DNA of 18,169 nt, from positions 1 through 18,169 of the forward strand of contig CAMWMM010000033.1 in assembly GCA_947175285.1 (NCBI GenBank). Direction: 5' to 3'. A program made the translations under genes and the position numbers. The notes below the pieces were generated by a model that saw nothing but the letters and a program-made list of their open reading frames with translations, did not search any database and was not told where the DNA came from. This DNA comes from an uncultured Lachnospiraceae bacterium. Its GTDB lineage: Bacteria > Bacillota_A > Clostridia > Lachnospirales > Lachnospiraceae. Below are positions 15,504 through 18,169 of the stretch, piece after piece. Positions within the stretch are counted from its first letter, which is position 1, and every line of letters begins with the position of its first letter.

Positions 15504-17276
15504 CTATGCGGAAAACTGTGCCATATAAAGCTGATAATAAGCGCCTTTTTTCTGCAATAATTCCTGTGCGTTTCCCTCTTCAACTATCCGCCCGTCATCT
15601 ATAACAAAAATACGGTCAGCACGCTGAATCGTGGATAATCTGTGGGCAATGACAAAAGAAGTCCTGCCCTGTAACAAATGTTCAATACCGCTTTGTACCA
15701 AAAGCTCCGTCTTCGTATCAATACTGGATGTCGCTTCATCCAAAACCAGAATCTTCGGCATGGATACCATTGTTCTGGCAAAGGCAAGCAGCTGTTTCTG
15801 CCCGATAGAGAGTCCGCCGCCGCGCTCGGAAAGCTCCGTATCATACCCTTTATCCAGTTTCATAATAAAATCATGGGCATTGACCGCTTTTGCGGCTGCA
15901 ATAATTTCCTCATCGGTTGCGTCCAGTTTTCCGTATCGGATATTTTCTTTAATCGTGCCGGAAAACAAAAAGTTATCCTGCGTCATAATTCCCATCTGTT
16001 TCCGCAGACTTTCAATGGAAACTTTTTTCACGTCCTTACCGTCAATCCGCACGATACCCTGCTGTACATCGTAGAAACGGCTGATTAAATTGACGATTGT
16101 GGATTTGCCCGCTCCTGTCGGCCCAACCAGAGCAATTGTCTCACCCGGCTTAATTTTAAAATTCACATCATCCAGCACTTTGACCTGTTCATCATAGGAG
16201 AATGTTACATGCTCAAAAGTAACTTCCCCTGTAATTTCCGGCATTTCCTCCACACCGTCCGCGTCTGCGATTGCCGGAGGAGTATCCAGTATTTCAAAAA
16301 TACGCTCCGCACCTGCAATATTCGTCACAAGCTGATTGTAGAAATTACTGATATTCTGAATCGGATGCCAGAACATATTCAGGTAACTGCTAAACGCAAT
16401 GAAAGTACCCAGCGTTACTTTATCGACTCCCAGTATGACAATTCCTGTAAAATAGAGTAAAATGCAGCCCAATCCCCATGAAAAATCAATGACTGAGCCA
16501 AAAGCGTCGCTGATTCTTACTGCATCCAGAAAAGCGCCTCTATGCTCTCCTACCAGATTGTCAAAGGATTCCCTCGTCTCTTCCTGCGCATTAAAACTCT
16601 GGATAATGCGGATGCCCGCCATATCCTCATGTACGAATGCATTGAGGTTCGCGGATTTCTTCCGGAATGTCTGCCAGCGCGGATGCGCCTTTAGCTCAAT
16701 CCAAACCATTGCCACTGCCATAAAAGGAATCGTCAGCATCGAAGCAAGTGCAAGTTTCGGATTTTTATAAATCATAATCACTACAACCGCAATGACGGTA
16801 AAACCATCCGGTATCAATGTTGTAACGCAGTTGGAAAGCACATCTTTTAAGGAATTAATATCACCGATAATTCTCGAAAGAATCTTTCCGGTCGGTCTGC
16901 TGTCAAAAAACTGGAAATCCAGTTTCTGGATATGAGTATACAATTCCTGTCTGATAGTCAAAAGAATACTGTTACAGACTTTCGCCATAATATACATTCT
17001 GAGTTTTATCATAAAAACAAGCAGAACATTTAACACTAATGCCACAAGCAGCAAACGATATAGACCCACCGTATCGCCAACCGCAATGTGTTCGTCTATC
17101 GCCGCTTCCATAATGAGCGGGTTGATAAGGCTGATAACAACGCCGTATCCCATCATCAAAAGTACCAGTACAATCTGCCACTTATAGGCAAACAGATAAG
17201 TGAACAGCCTTTTCAGGGTCTGTACTTTACTGCGCTCTACGCTTGTTTCGTCATCTTTATATGAATTGACCGCCAT
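15504..17276 (-). CDS. ABC half-exporter with non-canonical LSIGQ signature
   Basis: 590 residues, the usual length. Six-helix membrane domain (about 30-320), then an ATPase domain: Walker A GPTGAGKS (385-392), Q433 in 'MTQDNFLFSGTI', signature LSIGQ (489-493) in place of LSGGQ, Walker B ILVLDEATS with Asp513/Glu514, and switch His545. It starts 3 nt after the stop of the upstream exporter gene, with GGAGG 8 nt before ATG 17276, so the two are made together. In heterodimeric exporters (BmrCD, LmrCD, TM287/288 type) one composite site is degenerate. The altered signature here and the altered Walker B in the partner would fall in the same site. It is therefore likely the catalytic-Glu-bearing half of a heterodimeric drug or peptide exporter. 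Confidence 0.92.
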   Translation of the reverse strand: MAVNSYKDDETSVERSKVQTLKRLFTYLFAYKWQIVLVLLMMGYGVVISLINPLIMEAAIDEHIAVGDTVGLYRLLLVALVLNVLLVFMIKLRMYIMAKVCNSILLTIRQELYTHIQKLDFQFFDSRPTGKILSRIIGDINSLKDVLSNCVTTLIPDGFTVIAVVVIMIYKNPKLALASMLTIPFMAVAMVWIELKAHPRWQTFRKKSANLNAFVHEDMAGIRIIQSFNAQEETRESFDNLVGEHRGAFLDAVRISDAFGSVIDFSWGLGCILLYFTGIVILGVDKVTLGTFIAFSSYLNMFWHPIQNISNFYNQLVTNIAGAERIFEILDTPPAIADADGVEEMPEITGEVTFEHVTFSYDEQVKVLDDVNFKIKPGETIALVGPTGAGKSTIVNLISRFYDVQQGIVRIDGKDVKKVSIESLRKQMGIMTQDNFLFSGTIKENIRYGKLDATDEEIIAAAKAVNAHDFIMKLDKGYDTELSERGGGLSIGQKQLLAFARTMVSMPKILVLDEATSSIDTKTELLVQSGIEHLLQGRTSFVIAHRLSTIQRADRIFVIDDGRIVEEGNAQELLQKKGAYYQLYMAQFSA

Positions 17277-17279
17277 AGT

Positions 17280-18169
17280 CTACGCCTCCTTTGCTTCCAG
17301 CACATCGCCGTATTGGGCAAGATATGTCTCATAATATAAGCCTTTTTGGGAAAGCAGGCTCTCATGCGTTCCCCTCTCCGCAATCGCACCGTCCTGCAAT
17401 ACCAGAATTTCATCTGCATTCCGCACTGCGCTGATACGGTGCGCAATAATGATTTTCGTTGTATCACGCAGCTTATCCAATGTTTCCTGAATCAAATGCT
17501 CCGTTTCCATATCCAGCGCAGAAGTCGAATCATCCATTACCAGAATCGGGTCTTTTTTGGAAAGCGCCCTTGCGATACTGATTCTCTGTTTTTGTCCGCC
17601 GGAAAGACCAACACCTCTTTCACCGATTACAGTGTCGTATTTTCTTTCCATCCGCTCAATAAATTCGCTCGCCTGCGCGTCCGTAGATGCTTTCCGCACC
17701 GTATTAAAGTCTGTCGTAGCCTTTTTACCGAGTTTGATGTTTTCGTTAATCGTATCGGAAAACAGAAAGACATCCTGCATCACATAGCTGATACTGGTTC
17801 TTAACTGCTCTAAGGAAAGATTTCTGACATCTACGTCATCTATAGAAATCGTGCCGTCCGTTGCATCATACATACGCTGTAAAAGCTGCACGATGGAAGT
17901 CTTGCCTGCTCCCGTCGTTCCCATAATGCCAAGCGTCTTTCCCGGCTCTAACGTAAAGGAAATATCATGTAAAATCTCATACATATCCGCCTTATGAAAA
18001 CCGACATGGTCAAAACAAATCTTTCCCTGAATCTTATCCAGTACAACCGGGTTTTCAACCTCCGTAATGCTCGAACTTTCCTGATAAATTTTTCGTATCT
18101 TCTTGTTGGATGCCACTGCCGAAGAAAAGCTGTTTGTAAGCCAACCAAGCATTTCCATCGGCCATACGA
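17280..18169 (-). CDS. ABC half-exporter, C-terminal ATPase part (5' end outside window), Walker B Glu replaced by Asp
   Basis: The reading frame stays open to the window edge (codons for V-W-P precede the first visible Met), so ATG 18158 is internal and the membrane domain lies outside. Counting from that Met: Walker A GTTGAGKT (80-87), Q-loop in 'YVMQDVFLFSDTI', canonical signature LSGGQ (185-189), Walker B ILVMDD with Asp210 where the catalytic Glu is expected, and switch His240. An Asp at this place is the mark of the degenerate subunit in heterodimeric exporters. Its stop is 3 nt before the start of the 590-residue partner, consistent with a BmrC/BmrD-like pair. Confidence 0.9.
   Translation of the reverse strand, partial: VWPMEMLGWLTNSFSSAVASNKKIRKIYQESSSITEVENPVVLDKIQGKICFDHVGFHKADMYEILHDISFTLEPGKTLGIMGTTGAGKTSIVQLLQRMYDATDGTISIDDVDVRNLSLEQLRTSISYVMQDVFLFSDTINENIKLGKKATTDFNTVRKASTDAQASEFIERMERKYDTVIGERGVGLSGGQKQRISIARALSKKDPILVMDDSTSALDMETEHLIQETLDKLRDTTKIIIAHRISAVRNADEILVLQDGAIAERGTHESLLSQKGLYYETYLAQYGDVLEAKEA

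Noticed and set aside
15631..16088. Overlapping plus-strand open frames of 147 and 136 residues
   Set aside because: Antisense to the Walker and signature region of an ABC exporter; conserved motifs are on the minus strand.
1..18169. CRISPR array, tRNA, rRNA or riboswitch
   Set aside because: No regularly spaced repeats, cloverleaf sequences or long conserved leaders were seen; all gaps between genes are under about 210 bp and are described above.

Overview
The window looks like chromosomal DNA of a Gram-positive anaerobe of the Clostridia, most likely Lachnospiraceae-like. The grounds are strong AGGAGG-type ribosome binding sites, sigma-A type promoters, lipoproteins with a Firmicutes lipobox, and the gene families present: BlaI with an M56 sensor, a DUF3048/YerB-type protein, FtsX-type ABC transporters with a linked two-component system, and an Rpn-type PD-(D/E)XK protein. 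The taxonomic call is inference from gene content, not a computed placement.

Layout. (a) 1-593, plus strand: 3' part of an Rpn/PD-(D/E)XK family gene whose start lies outside the window. (b) 643-3498, minus: a large lipoprotein with three copies of an internal repeat and a beta-propeller-like motif, with its own terminator. (c) 3704-3925, plus: a 73-residue coiled-coil protein with its own extended -10 promoter. (d) 4018-7010, minus: a BlaI-type repressor overlapping by 4 nt a BlaR1-like M56 membrane peptidase whose extracytoplasmic end is an M23 (LytM) domain, not the penicillin-binding domain of BlaR1. A textbook promoter whose -35 sits inside one of two inverted operator arms precedes them. 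(e) 7167-12362, minus: an operon of FtsX-type permease (split by a one-base frameshift), ATPase, OmpR-family response regulator and sensor histidine kinase. It is probably an envelope-stress or antimicrobial-peptide module. An 85-bp structured element separates permease and ATPase. (f) 12526-13593, plus: a secreted DUF3048/YerB-like protein, divergent from the ABC operon, ending at a strong bidirectional terminator. (g) 13661-18169, minus: three consecutive ABC half-exporters. The first two transcribed carry complementary degenerate motifs expected of an obligate heterodimer; the third is canonical.

How the genes fit together. From 12362 down to 4018 all genes run the same way, and no dedicated terminator separates the ABC/two-component operon from the BlaI/M56 pair. 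The -35 spacing and direct repeats at the ABC promoter suggest control by its own response regulator; the blaI promoter suggests autorepression relieved by the M56 peptidase. The region therefore reads as a block of cell-envelope sensing and export functions. No tRNA, rRNA, CRISPR array or complete mobile element was seen.
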